Source: Candidatus Aalborgicola lynettensis (GTDB taxonomy: Bacteria > Pseudomonadota > Gammaproteobacteria > Burkholderiales > Burkholderiaceae_C). Taken from it: a DNA stretch of 64,000 bases. The position numbers and the translations under genes are program-made. Under the pieces are notes generated by a model. It did no database searches. It saw only the letters and a list, made by a program, of their open reading frames with translations, and was not told where the DNA came from. Below, piece by piece: positions 27,248 to 35,231 of this stretch. The DNA lies in contig JADJZE010000009.1 in NCBI GenBank assembly GCA_016719405.1, forward strand, positions 1 through 64,000. Direction: 5' to 3'. The stretch's first letter is position 1; each line of letters begins with the position of its first letter.

Positions 27248-27927
27248 GCACCTCTCAGCACAATTCTTACGATCTGGTCATGTTCGACCTGGACGGCACC
27301 CTGATCGAAACCGCGCCGGAAATCATGGATGCGGTGAACGACACGCTGCGCCATTTTGAGCTGGCACAGGTGACGCAGCAGCAGGTCAACGACTGGATTG
27401 GCCACGGCACGCGCGAGTTACTCATCTCCGCCCTGGCCTATGTGCAACACAAGCCCATCGAGGCGGTGCGTACCGACGGGCTGTTGCCCGCCTACCTGGC
27501 CGAGTTTGATGTGCACTACCAGCAGCGCTGCGGCACCCGCAGCCACCTGTACCCCCAGGTGCGCGAGACATTGACCGCCCTGTTTGAACGCGGCGTCAAG
27601 CTGGCCGTGGTTACCAATAAGGAGGGGCGCTACACCAGCACGGTGCTTAATGCCCATAACTTGATGCCCCTGCTGCACCGCGTGGTGAGCGGCGACACCC
27701 TGCCGGTGAAAAAACCCAACCCGGCGGGCATTCAAAGCTGTATGGAGCAGTTTGGCGTGGCCCCCGAGCGCGCCCTGTTCGTGGGCGACTCGTCCATCGA
27801 CGTGGCCACCGCCCGCAACGCCGGTATTGCCGTCTGGGCGCTGCCGTATGGCTACAACATGGGCCAGCCCATCGAAGCCTGCGCGCCGGACCGGGTCATA
27901 GTGGATTGCTCTGCGCTATTGAATTGA
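27244..27927 (+). CDS. gph: Phosphoglycolate phosphatase (CbbZ/Gph)
   Basis: The 227-residue HAD phosphatase begins at GTG 27244, overlapping the tkt stop as GTGA. Motif I is FDLDGTLIET (catalytic D15 and D17), motif II VVTNKEG, the lysine is in VKKPNPAGI and motif IV is VGDSSIDVATARNAG. It removes phosphate from 2-phosphoglycolate, the product of RuBisCO oxygenation, and closes the cbb operon. Its last codons (SALLN, stop) lie inside copy E of the dispersed repeat, so that element supplies the stop codon. Confidence 0.88.
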
Positions 27928-27972
27928 TAGCTGCCTGCGCACGTTGGGTGGGCGCAAATGGCATATTTGACC
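27916..27972 (+). repeat. Dispersed ~55-bp repeat, copy E (overlaps gph 3' end)
   Basis: This nearly complete copy has GCTATTGAATTGATAGCTGC, CTGCGCACG, GGGCGCAAATGGC and ATATTTGACC. Its first 12 bases encode the last residues and stop codon of gph. The remaining bases up to 28048 hold no gene. Confidence 0.65.
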
Positions 27973-28048
27973 CTCAAACCGTGAGGGTTTCCACGGCCAT
28001 GGTTTACCTATAACGGCAGCGGGGCCGCCTGTACCATGTGCAGTTGCC

Positions 28049-28681
28049 ATGCAAGGATTTCATTTACCCCTTAAGAAATTGCTGGTGCTTGTTTATGGCA
28101 CCGTGGCGGCGGCCTTGATCGCGGGGCTGTGGTTGTTGTTGAAGTGCACCGTACGCGTGTCCCACGTTGGCCGGCCAGCAGACTACGCCCAGCGTTCGTT
28201 CATCGAGTGTTCGTGGCATGCCGGTTTGCTGCCCTATTTTGTGGGCGCCATGCCGTACACCAAGCCCTACGCCTGGATGAACCATCCCGCTTGGTACATG
28301 AAGGGTGTTCACTTGTTTCTTGGGTGGATGGGGGTGGGGTATTTGGTTTTGGGGTCGTCCGGCAATGGCGGCAGGGCGGCATTGAACCAACTGGTTCCCA
28401 TGCTCCAGCAGGGAGCCAGTACCTTTATCAACCCCGACGGCCCCTATGGCCCGGCGCATGGGGTCAAGAATGGTGTTTTGGAGTTGGCACAGCGCAGCGG
28501 GTTGCCGGTGCTGGCTATTCGTGTGACCTGCAGCCGGGCGCTGCGTTTACCCACTTGGGATCGCAAGTTTTTTCCTCTACCGGGTAGCCGGGTTATCTTT
28601 GAATACAGTGCACCTATGGTTGTGAGCGCCGCCTCGCTGGAGCATGTACGTGCGGAAATTGCGCTGCATTTGAACGGGTAG
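28049..28681 (+). CDS. Lysophospholipid acyltransferase-like protein (DUF374 type)
   Basis: The 210-residue protein has one N-terminal membrane helix (about 10-32). The segment ECSWHAGLLPYF corresponds to the H-x4-D/E-type catalytic region of the DUF374/LPLAT proteins, and INPDGPYGPAHGVKNGVLEL to their conserved DGP-x-GP block. Such enzymes acylate lipids or lipid A precursors at the inner membrane; the actual substrate is unknown. It stands alone: upstream is the end of the cbb operon with a dispersed repeat, and downstream is tRNA-Val. The stretch 28682-29077 holds only that tRNA. Confidence 0.6.
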   Translation: MQGFHLPLKKLLVLVYGTVAAALIAGLWLLLKCTVRVSHVGRPADYAQRSFIECSWHAGLLPYFVGAMPYTKPYAWMNHPAWYMKGVHLFLGWMGVGYLVLGSSGNGGRAALNQLVPMLQQGASTFINPDGPYGPAHGVKNGVLELAQRSGLPVLAIRVTCSRALRLPTWDRKFFPLPGSRVIFEYSAPMVVSAASLEHVRAEIALHLNG

Positions 28682-28786
28682 CCTTGCTACGACGGTGTTT
28701 AGAAAGTAATCGCACCCTGATTACCGAAGTCGGTCAAAAGCTGTTGTAGAATCGCGGTCTCCCTAAAACAGGGTGGTAAAGGAATT

Positions 28787-28861
28787 GGGCGGTTAGCTCA
28801 GGGGTAGAGCACCACATTCACACTGTGGGGGTCGCAGGTTCGAAACCTGCACCGCCCACCA
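28787..28861 (+). tRNA. tRNA-Val (CAC)
   Basis: A full cloverleaf is seen: acceptor stem GGGCGGT/ACCGCCC, D-arm TAGCTCAGGGGTAGAG, anticodon stem CCACA/TGTGG around the loop TTCACAC, T-arm GCAGGTTCGAAACCTGC and an encoded CCA. The anticodon CAC reads GUG valine codons. Confidence 0.93.
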
Positions 28862-29077
28862 GTTCCTTTTTTTTTGGGTGGGCTTCGACCATCCCACTGG
28901 TGCACCGTGTACCGGTTCATCAAAAATATCAAATCGGGGCTTTGCCTCTCCCACCGTTTTTCTCGGCTGCGCTCTTGCAAGGTGACGCAACAGGATGCCG
29001 CGTATGGCAATCGGGCAAAGACACCGACCACCGTTGTTGAGTGCAGGCATCGCTCCCGGCGGCAGATAATCCACTCC

Positions 29078-29764
29078 ATGATCACCGTACACCACCTCGA
29101 AACCTCCCGTTCCCAGCGCATTTTGTGGCTACTTGAAGAGCTGGGCGTGCCGTATACGCTCAAGCTATACCAGCGCGACCCCCGCACCAAATTGGCACCG
29201 GCGGCGTTGAAAGCGGTTCACCCTTTGGGTAAGTCGCCGGTCATCACCGATGGTGACGAGGTCATTGCTGAATCCGGAGCCATTCTGGAGTACTTGGTCG
29301 AGAAATATGGCGCGAAAGCGAAGGGCGATCTGGCCGGCCTGCAACCCCAGCAAGGAACGCCGCAATACCGACAGTCGCGCTTCTGGATGCACTACGCCGA
29401 AGGCTCTTTGATGAACTGGTTGGTGATGAAGCTGGTGTTTATGACCATCCCTACCCAGCCTATGCCATTTTTTGTGCGACCCATCGCGCGGCAGTTGTGT
29501 GCCACCGTGCAGGCCAAACTGATCAACCCCAACCTGGCCACCGCCATGGCGTTTATGGAGGCGCACTTGGGCACGCATGTCTGGTTTGCCGGAGACCAGA
29601 TCAGCATTGCCGATTTTCAAATGAGCTTTGCGCTGGAGGCGGCGTTGGCCCGCGGAGCCGATGCATCGCAGTTCCCCCGGCTTGTTGCGTACAAAACCCG
29701 CATGCTGGCCCGCCCCGCCTACCAGCGCGCGCTGGCCAAGGGTGGCCCGGTCATCATGGCGTGA
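29078..29764 (+). CDS. Glutathione S-transferase family protein
   Basis: The frame is open from 28874, but the protein character begins at ATG 29078 (MITVHHLETSRSQRI). The 228-residue product has the thioredoxin-like N-terminal domain (to about residue 85) with the glutathione-binding NPxGKxPV-like VHPLGKSPVI and ESGAI segments. An all-helical C-terminal domain follows, with the IADFQMSF N-capping region. These proteins conjugate glutathione to electrophiles or reduce disulfides; the substrate cannot be told. Genome context gives no hint. Confidence 0.82.
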   Translation: MITVHHLETSRSQRILWLLEELGVPYTLKLYQRDPRTKLAPAALKAVHPLGKSPVITDGDEVIAESGAILEYLVEKYGAKAKGDLAGLQPQQGTPQYRQSRFWMHYAEGSLMNWLVMKLVFMTIPTQPMPFFVRPIARQLCATVQAKLINPNLATAMAFMEAHLGTHVWFAGDQISIADFQMSFALEAALARGADASQFPRLVAYKTRMLARPAYQRALAKGGPVIMA

Positions 29765-30013
29765 TCCACTTCGTTGCAATCGGGGTCGGTGTACATGTGC
29801 AGCATGGGCGTCTATGATGATTTGCATGCGCCTATACCGATGCCGTGCGCACACGCCCAGCGCCCCTGGTGCTGTGCTGCTGCGGCCCCTTGGCTGGGTG
29901 TCTGACACCCAAGGTAACCGCTACGCAGTGCATTTGGCTTTAGACTTTGAGATGGTGCTGGGGTTTTTACGCAACCACCCGCAGAACATTAGCTGCAATC
30001 AAGGAGTATTTTT

Positions 30014-30175
30014 ATGACTGTCTGTCCCATCGCCATCGTCGCCGGTTGTGCCAAATGCCCCGCGTTCTCTGTTTGCCCGCTCAAGACGGTGCTGGGCGAT
30101 CAGCCGTCGGCCTCCGATGCCAAAACCGAAGCCGACAACGGCGCGGCAAAAAAGCCCGCCAAAGCCAAAAAATAG
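30014..30175 (+). CDS. Small cysteine-rich protein (53 residues), unknown
   Basis: A short frame follows a perfect AAGGAG (30001-30006) at good distance from ATG 30014. The product MTVCPIAIVAGCAKCPAFSV ... has cysteines at 4, 12, 15 and 21 in its N-terminal half and a Lys/Ala-rich tail ending KKPAKAKK. C-x7-C-x2-C-x5-C could hold a metal or an iron-sulfur cluster. It lies 41 bp before the SulP transporter gene on the same strand and may be cotranscribed. I recall similar short proteins in related genomes but no function. The preceding 249 bp hold a short GC hairpin (29896-29910) and no gene. Confidence 0.6.
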   Translation: MTVCPIAIVAGCAKCPAFSVCPLKTVLGDQPSASDAKTEADNGAAKKPAKAKK

Positions 30176-30216
30176 ACTTTATTCGGGTGGATTCAGCTCC
30201 TTGAACCGGGAGGTTT

Positions 30217-32415
30217 ATGGGCAAAAACATGGCAGGTGATGTGTGGGGTGGCTTGGCTGCCATGCTGGTTGCCTTGCCGTCGGCGATTGCGTTTGGCGTT
30301 ACGGTCTACGCCCCGCTGGGGGGGACCCAGGCGGCGCAGGGCGCCATGGCGGGCATTCTGGGGGCCATGGCGCTGGGGTTGGTTGCTGCCAGCCTGGGTG
30401 GCGCACCGCGACTGATCAGCGCACCGTGTGCCCCGGCTGTGGCAATTTTTTCCGCCTTTGCCCTGGAGCGGCTGGCCCAAGGCAGCGATGTGGCAGCCAT
30501 TGTCTTGATGCTGACCCTGGTCGGCCTGTTAGCGGGTGGTTTTCAGGTGCTGTTTGGTGTGCTGCGCGTGGGGCACCTGATCAAATACATGCCCTACCCG
30601 GTGGTCAGCGGCTACCTGAGCGGAGTGGGGCTGATCATTATTGGCAGCCAGATTCCCAAGTTGCTGGGCACCACAGGCGGGCTGACGATGTGGGCCGCGC
30701 TGGTAGCGCCTGTGCAGTGGAATATGCGCAGCCTACTGATAGGTGCGGTGACCGCTGCTGTCATGGTGTGGGCACCGCGTGTCGTCAAGGCCGTGCCGGC
30801 GGCGATTCTCGGGCTGCTGGCCGGGGTGTTGGCCTACCTTGCTTTGGGATTGGCTGGGCTGGTGCCCATGGTGGCGGGAAACAACGTCATGCTGGTAGGG
30901 CCACTCACCGGCGGAGATGGCAGCAGCTTTCTCACTGCCTTGGGCACCCGCTGGCAGGCGGCGGCGCAGATGGATCTGGGTGCACTGGTGTCGTTGCTGT
31001 TTCCGGCCCTTACGCTGGCCGGCCTGTTGTCGATTGACACGCTCAAGACCTGCGTGGTGCTCGACGCCATGACCCGCAGCCGACACGATTCCAACCGGGA
31101 GTTGATCGCCCAGGGGTGCGGCAATCTGTGCGCCAGCGTTGTCGGTGGTATGCCTGGTGCGGGAACCATGGGTGCTACCCTGGTTAACTTGTCCAGTGGT
31201 GCCGTCAGTCGATGGTCTGGAATGTTTGAAGGCATGGCGGCGCTGGCTGCCTTTGCGCTCTTGGGCGGGTTGATTGCCTGGGTGCCGGTGGCGGCACTGG
31301 CGGCGATTTTGATCGTCATTGGTGTGCGCATGATTGACCGCAGCAGCCTGCATTTTCTGCATGCACGGGCCACGCTGCTGGACTTTCTGGTGATCCTGTC
31401 CGTCGTCACTACGGCGCTGACGGTGAGCCTGATTGCCGCATCCGCCGTGGGCGTTTTGTTGGCCATCATGCTGTTCATTCGCGAGCAGGTCAGCAACCGG
31501 GTGGTTCGCCGCCGTCTACTGGGCAGCGAGACCTTTTCCAAGCGGGTACGCACACGCGACGAAATGGCCAGCCTGGTGCGCCACGGTGAGCAGGTGGTGG
31601 TGTGTGAGTTGCAGGGCAGCCTTTTTTTTGGCACCACGCAGCAGTTGTACAGCGCCTTGGAGGCCGACCTGAAGACGCGGCGTTTCGTTATTTTGGACAT
31701 GCGCCGTGTACAAACCGTCGATGTGACGGCGGCGCACATGCTCGAGCAAGTGCGTGAAATGCTGGCCGAGCGCGATGGGCGGCTGATACTGGCCGACATT
31801 CCAGCCCGGTCGCCATCGGGGCTGGATATCAAAGCCTACCTGGTTGAGGCCGGTTTGCTGGTACCCCATGCCGAAGGCCACCGCGTCAAGGTGTTCCCGG
31901 AAGTCGATACCGCACTGGAATGGACGGAAGATCTGATACTCAACGAAGCCGCGCTGACACCGTCCACCGAGACCGCGTTGGAACTGCATGAAATGGAGCT
32001 GTTTAGGCAACGCAATGCGCAGACCCTGGTTGCAATGGAAGCCTGCATGGAACGGCGCACGGTACAGGCTGGTGGCATAATTTTTTCGCGCGGTGATGCG
32101 GGCGATGAGCTGTTTTTGATACGCCGCGGTGCAGTGCGCATCGTGCTGCCGGTCAGTGATACCAAATCCCACCACTTGGGAACTTTTGGACGCGGGTCTT
32201 TTTTTGGTGAGATGAGTTTCCTGGACGGCGCCGCACGCTCTGCTGACGCCGTGGCTTTCTCGCAGACCGATTTGTATGTGCTTTCGCGCAAGGTGTACAA
32301 CCAGTTTGCCGAAGCGCACCGCAAGACGGCGCTCGACTTGATGGAAGGCATAGCCAGCACCTTGGCAAGCCGTTTGCGCTACACCACCGCAGAACTGCGT
32401 GTGTTGGAGTCCTGA
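30217..32415 (+). CDS. SulP anion transporter fused to STAS and cyclic-nucleotide-binding domains
   Basis: The 732-residue protein combines three parts. Residues about 5-430 are the SulP/SLC26 membrane domain of 12-14 helices (LPSAIAFGV near the start, then LGGAPRLISAPCAPA). Residues about 449-560 form a STAS domain (LDMRRVQTVDVTAAHML). Residues about 595-720 form a cNMP-binding domain of the Crp type (IIFSRGDAGDELFLIRRGAV, FGRGSFFGEMSFLDG). SulP proteins carry sulfate, bicarbonate or organic anions into the cell. The added domain suggests gating by cAMP or c-di-AMP/GMP-like ligands. The substrate is unknown; bicarbonate is tempting 2.3 kb from the Calvin genes, but this is inference. A clear GGGAGG precedes the ATG. 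Confidence 0.85.
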   Translation: MGKNMAGDVWGGLAAMLVALPSAIAFGVTVYAPLGGTQAAQGAMAGILGAMALGLVAASLGGAPRLISAPCAPAVAIFSAFALERLAQGSDVAAIVLMLTLVGLLAGGFQVLFGVLRVGHLIKYMPYPVVSGYLSGVGLIIIGSQIPKLLGTTGGLTMWAALVAPVQWNMRSLLIGAVTAAVMVWAPRVVKAVPAAILGLLAGVLAYLALGLAGLVPMVAGNNVMLVGPLTGGDGSSFLTALGTRWQAAAQMDLGALVSLLFPALTLAGLLSIDTLKTCVVLDAMTRSRHDSNRELIAQGCGNLCASVVGGMPGAGTMGATLVNLSSGAVSRWSGMFEGMAALAAFALLGGLIAWVPVAALAAILIVIGVRMIDRSSLHFLHARATLLDFLVILSVVTTALTVSLIAASAVGVLLAIMLFIREQVSNRVVRRRLLGSETFSKRVRTRDEMASLVRHGEQVVVCELQGSLFFGTTQQLYSALEADLKTRRFVILDMRRVQTVDVTAAHMLEQVREMLAERDGRLILADIPARSPSGLDIKAYLVEAGLLVPHAEGHRVKVFPEVDTALEWTEDLILNEAALTPSTETALELHEMELFRQRNAQTLVAMEACMERRTVQAGGIIFSRGDAGDELFLIRRGAVRIVLPVSDTKSHHLGTFGRGSFFGEMSFLDGAARSADAVAFSQTDLYVLSRKVYNQFAEAHRKTALDLMEGIASTLASRLRYTTAELRVLES

Positions 32416-32452
32416 GGCGGATCAACGCAAGATAAACGGGGGAAGGGGAAAG

Positions 32453-32528
<76 letters not shown>

Positions 32529-32535
32529 AAAGGAA

Positions 32536-32571
32536 AAGGGTTTGCTGCTAGCTAAATAGCGGCAAACCCTT
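32536..32571 (-). terminator. Hairpin between tRNA-Asn and tRNA-Thr
   Basis: AAGGGTTTGC (32536-32545) and GCAAACCCTT (32562-32571) are perfect 10-bp inverted repeats. On the minus strand the stem is followed by TTCC and TTTT, a poor T-run, so it may terminate after tRNA-Asn or be a processing structure in a shared tRNA transcript. Confidence 0.45.
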
Positions 32572-32579
32572 GTCTTGTC

Positions 32580-32655
32580 TGGCTCCTCGACCTGGGCTCG
32601 AACCAGGGACCTACGGATTAACAGTCCGGCGCTCTACCAACTGAGCTATCGAGGA
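32580..32655 (-). tRNA. tRNA-Asn (GTT)
   Basis: On the minus strand: acceptor TCCTCGA/TCGAGGA, D-arm AGCTCAGTTGGTAGAGC, anticodon stem CCGGA/TCCGT around CTGTTAA, T-arm CTGGTTCGAGCCCAG and an encoded CCA. The anticodon GTT reads asparagine codons. Confidence 0.92.
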
Positions 32656-32810
32656 ATTGAGCCTCAAATTATAGCGTGTGATTTTCTGCATTTTTCCAAT
32701 GCGCGAAAAAATTTGCGAGTTTTTCAAGTCGGTCGAGGTTCTACGCTGGTTTTTTAAGCGAAGACCTGCATCCCTTATCCTTGTTCGCTTGACTGCAATT
32801 TGGAACCACT

Positions 32811-33188
32811 ATGAGCACACCATATGAAATCGGTTTGGCTACCCGCAAAGCCGTGATGGGCGAAGATTTCGTCACTACCGCCTTGGCCAACGCGACACCA
32901 TTTACCCAGCCAATGCAAGAGCACATCACCCGTGCCGCTTGGGGAGATATTTGGCAACGGCCAGGGCTCGATCTCAAAGCGCGCAGCCTGATCACTGTTG
33001 CCATGTTAACGGCGCTGGGAAAACAAAATGAACTCAAAGGCCATGTACGCGGCGCGTTGAACAATGGTGTCAGCGTACAGGAAATCCAGGAAGTCCTCTT
33101 GCACGCCACCATTTATTGTGGTGTGCCCGCAGCCGTTGAGGCATTTCGTACTGCCAATGAGGTGGTGGGCAACGCATCCAGCTCATGA
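32811..33188 (+). CDS. Carboxymuconolactone decarboxylase family protein
   Basis: The 125-residue protein matches the PcaC-like group of the AhpD/CMD superfamily: GDIWQRPGLDLKARSLITVA is the characteristic block, followed by NELKGHVRGALNNG and EVLLHATIYCGVPAAVEAF. True PcaC decarboxylates 4-carboxymuconolactone in protocatechuate degradation. No other pca gene is present, so it may be one of the many family members of unknown substrate. The single Cys in IYCG argues against AhpD-type CxxC peroxidase-reductase activity. Confidence 0.75.
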   Translation: MSTPYEIGLATRKAVMGEDFVTTALANATPFTQPMQEHITRAAWGDIWQRPGLDLKARSLITVAMLTALGKQNELKGHVRGALNNGVSVQEIQEVLLHATIYCGVPAAVEAFRTANEVVGNASSS

Positions 33189-33201
33189 ACCGATCGGAAT
33201 T

Positions 33202-33822
33202 TCATTGTCGCGTTGAGAGGTCATTGATTTGGGTGGCCGCAAAACCCTGGTCATCGTCACTGTCATCGTCTTGGCGCAGATCCGCAGCAGTGGGGGGGAG
33301 GTCAAATTTTGGCTTGCTGGCCGGGGGAGTGGCTGCAGTCGATTCCCCGGGAGTCCAAACAGGTGATTTCTGTGCGAGCACTGGCGCAGCCGGGTTTGTG
33401 GCGATTCCTGTGCTCCAAAAACCAGGGTCTGGAAATTGCGTGTGCGTGAAGCCGCAGTCAGGCGCAAACGACCAACTGAAATGGTATTTGGCTGCGCTGG
33501 CGGCGGGGTCGAACTGCCGGAGTCCTTCAACCATGCCGAGTTGAAGCGCAGGCGCGTACTGCATGAGCGCGTCATGCCATTTGAGTACCACCAGTTGCAC
33601 CAGTACGGCATCTCCTTGCTGGCTGATTTGAATTGGCGTAACTTCGCAGGTAAGCCAGTTGCCTGGGATTCCCTTGTGCCGAAGCACACTGTGCAAGGCT
33701 AGGCGCACCATTTCGCGTTGGGCTGCGCTGGGTGCGGGGACTGACTGGGTGGTGGCGGACTGCCGGGGTGCCGGTGGCGGGGTGCTGGATTTCGAGCGGC
33801 CTCGACTCAAAAAGTCAAACAT
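33202..33822 (-). CDS. Hypothetical protein with proline-rich and acidic ends
   Basis: Start placed at ATG 33822 (MFDFLSRGRSKSS). The 206-residue product has a disordered Pro/Ser/Ala N-terminus and a folded central part (about 38-135; EMVRLALHSVLRHKGIPGNW ... VQLVVLKWHDALMQYAPAL). After it comes a proline-rich stretch and an acidic tail (RQDDDSDDDQGF) near the C-terminus. No signal peptide, membrane helix or motif I recognise. It lies convergent to the CMD gene with 13 bp between the stops and divergent from the RND adaptor gene. Function unknown. Confidence 0.6.
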   Translation of the reverse strand: MFDFLSRGRSKSSTPPPAPRQSATTQSVPAPSAAQREMVRLALHSVLRHKGIPGNWLTCEVTPIQISQQGDAVLVQLVVLKWHDALMQYAPALQLGMVEGLRQFDPAASAAKYHFSWSFAPDCGFTHTQFPDPGFWSTGIATNPAAPVLAQKSPVWTPGESTAATPPASKPKFDLPPTAADLRQDDDSDDDQGFAATQINDLSTRQ

Positions 33823-34036
33823 GCAAATTCCTTCCCTGTGTTGGAGGTTTTTCGACCCATGCCAGTGTATGGCACCGATTGACAAATGCAAAACACCAGC
33901 CTTACCACTCCCCCAGGGATTTGGGGTACACCGATAGATTTTGTTTGACAAAAAAAAATCCTTCGACTAAATTACTAACCAATAGGTCATTAAAATATGG
34001 GCTATTCACTCCCTTCATACCTGCCTACTTTTTTCC

Positions 34037-35224
34037 ATGTATTCCAAGTCACCCTTTGGCGCCGTAGCGCTCGTTGCGGTAGCGTTTGCGCTGTCCGCAT
34101 GTTCCAAACCCGCTTCTACGGAAGAGCCTCTTCGCGCTGTCAAGGTGGTTACCGTGGGTGCCGAAACCATGCGCACAGGTGCTGAATTTTCGGGCGACGT
34201 TCGTGCACGTGTGGAGTCCCGGCTGGGCTTTCGAGTGGGGGGGAAGATGGTTCTGCGTCCGGCGGAGCTGGGTCAGCACGTAAAACCGGGTCAGGTACTG
34301 GCGCAGTTGGATCCGCAAGATTACAAACTCTCTGCGCAGGCGGCACAGGCGCAGGTGGCCGCCGTGACCACCAATCGGGATCTGGCGGCTGCTGATTTCA
34401 AGCGTTTCAAGGAACTGCGTGACCAGAACTTCATCAGTGGCGCTGAATTGGAGCGCCGTGAAGCCAGTTTGAAAGCGGCACAGGCCCAGTTGGACCAGGC
34501 CCAAGCACAGTTGACGGGGCAGGGTAACCAGGCGGCCTATACCTCCCTGGTGTCCGATGTTTCGGGCGTGATTACGGCCATTGAGGCGGAGGTCGGGCAG
34601 GTGGTGGCCGCCGGCACTCCGGTCGTGCGTATTGCCCAGGACGGACCCCGCGATGTGGTTTTTGCAGTACCGGAAGACAAGGTAGCCATGATCCCGGTGG
34701 GCTCCACTGTGGATGTGCGGGTGTGGGCGTCAAATGATGTACTCAAGGGCGTGGTGCGTGAAGTGGCGGTCAGCGCGGATCCGGTGACGCGCACGTTTGG
34801 TGTCAAGGTGGCTTTGGCGGCCAAAGATACGCTGGCATTGGGTACCACCGTGTCGGTTGTGCCGCAGGCGCTGGACCGCGGGAAGATGCAGGTTATCAAG
34901 CTGCCGACCAGCGCACTGCGCAAAGATGGCAATACTGCGGCGGTCTGGGTGTTGGACTCCGCCACCATGACGGTGAACTTGCAGCCCATTGAGGTGGCAA
35001 CCGCAGATGGCAACGATGTGGTGGTGGCCAGCGGATTGCAGCCAGGCATGCAGGTGGTGGCGGCGGGTGTGCATGTGCTGTCGCCTGGACAGAGGGTTAG
35101 TCTATTTAAGGAAAAAGTGGCTTTTGCGCCCACCAGTAGTGCGCAAGCAGCTATAAAAACAATAGCATCTGCGAGTGCCACGGTAGCACCGGCGGTACAG
35201 TCCAGCGCATCGGCTGCAAAGTGA
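34037..35224 (+). CDS. RND efflux periplasmic adaptor lipoprotein
   Basis: The 395-residue protein has a lipoprotein signal ending in LSAC, then a membrane-fusion adaptor fold. The lipoyl half-motif is LGQHVKPGQVLAQLDPQDY, a coiled-coil hairpin spans about 95-150 (rich in AAQAQ/QLDQAQAQL), and beta-barrel segments follow (FAVPEDKVAMIPVGSTVDVR). It links an inner-membrane RND pump to an outer-membrane channel. The pump gene follows after 7 bp; no outer-membrane factor or regulator gene is adjacent. The C-terminal stretch FAPTSSAQAAIKTIASAS is encoded by copy F of the dispersed repeat. Confidence 0.88.
   Translation: MYSKSPFGAVALVAVAFALSACSKPASTEEPLRAVKVVTVGAETMRTGAEFSGDVRARVESRLGFRVGGKMVLRPAELGQHVKPGQVLAQLDPQDYKLSAQAAQAQVAAVTTNRDLAAADFKRFKELRDQNFISGAELERREASLKAAQAQLDQAQAQLTGQGNQAAYTSLVSDVSGVITAIEAEVGQVVAAGTPVVRIAQDGPRDVVFAVPEDKVAMIPVGSTVDVRVWASNDVLKGVVREVAVSADPVTRTFGVKVALAAKDTLALGTTVSVVPQALDRGKMQVIKLPTSALRKDGNTAAVWVLDSATMTVNLQPIEVATADGNDVVVASGLQPGMQVVAAGVHVLSPGQRVSLFKEKVAFAPTSSAQAAIKTIASASATVAPAVQSSASAAK
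35119..35168 (-). repeat. Dispersed ~55-bp repeat, copy F (inside the adaptor gene)
   Basis: CTTTTGCGCCCACCAGTAGT, GCGCAAGCAGCTAT and AACAATAGCA match the repeat, and the whole copy is translated in frame near the C-terminus of the RND adaptor. The insertion adds residues in a region expected to be disordered, so function is probably unharmed. Confidence 0.55.
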
Positions 35225-35231
35225 GGTCGCC

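Noticed and set aside
28874..29077. N-terminal extension of the glutathione S-transferase from 28874
   Set aside because: The 68 extra codons begin right at the tRNA-Val 3' end and have no protein character; the GST fold starts at 29078.
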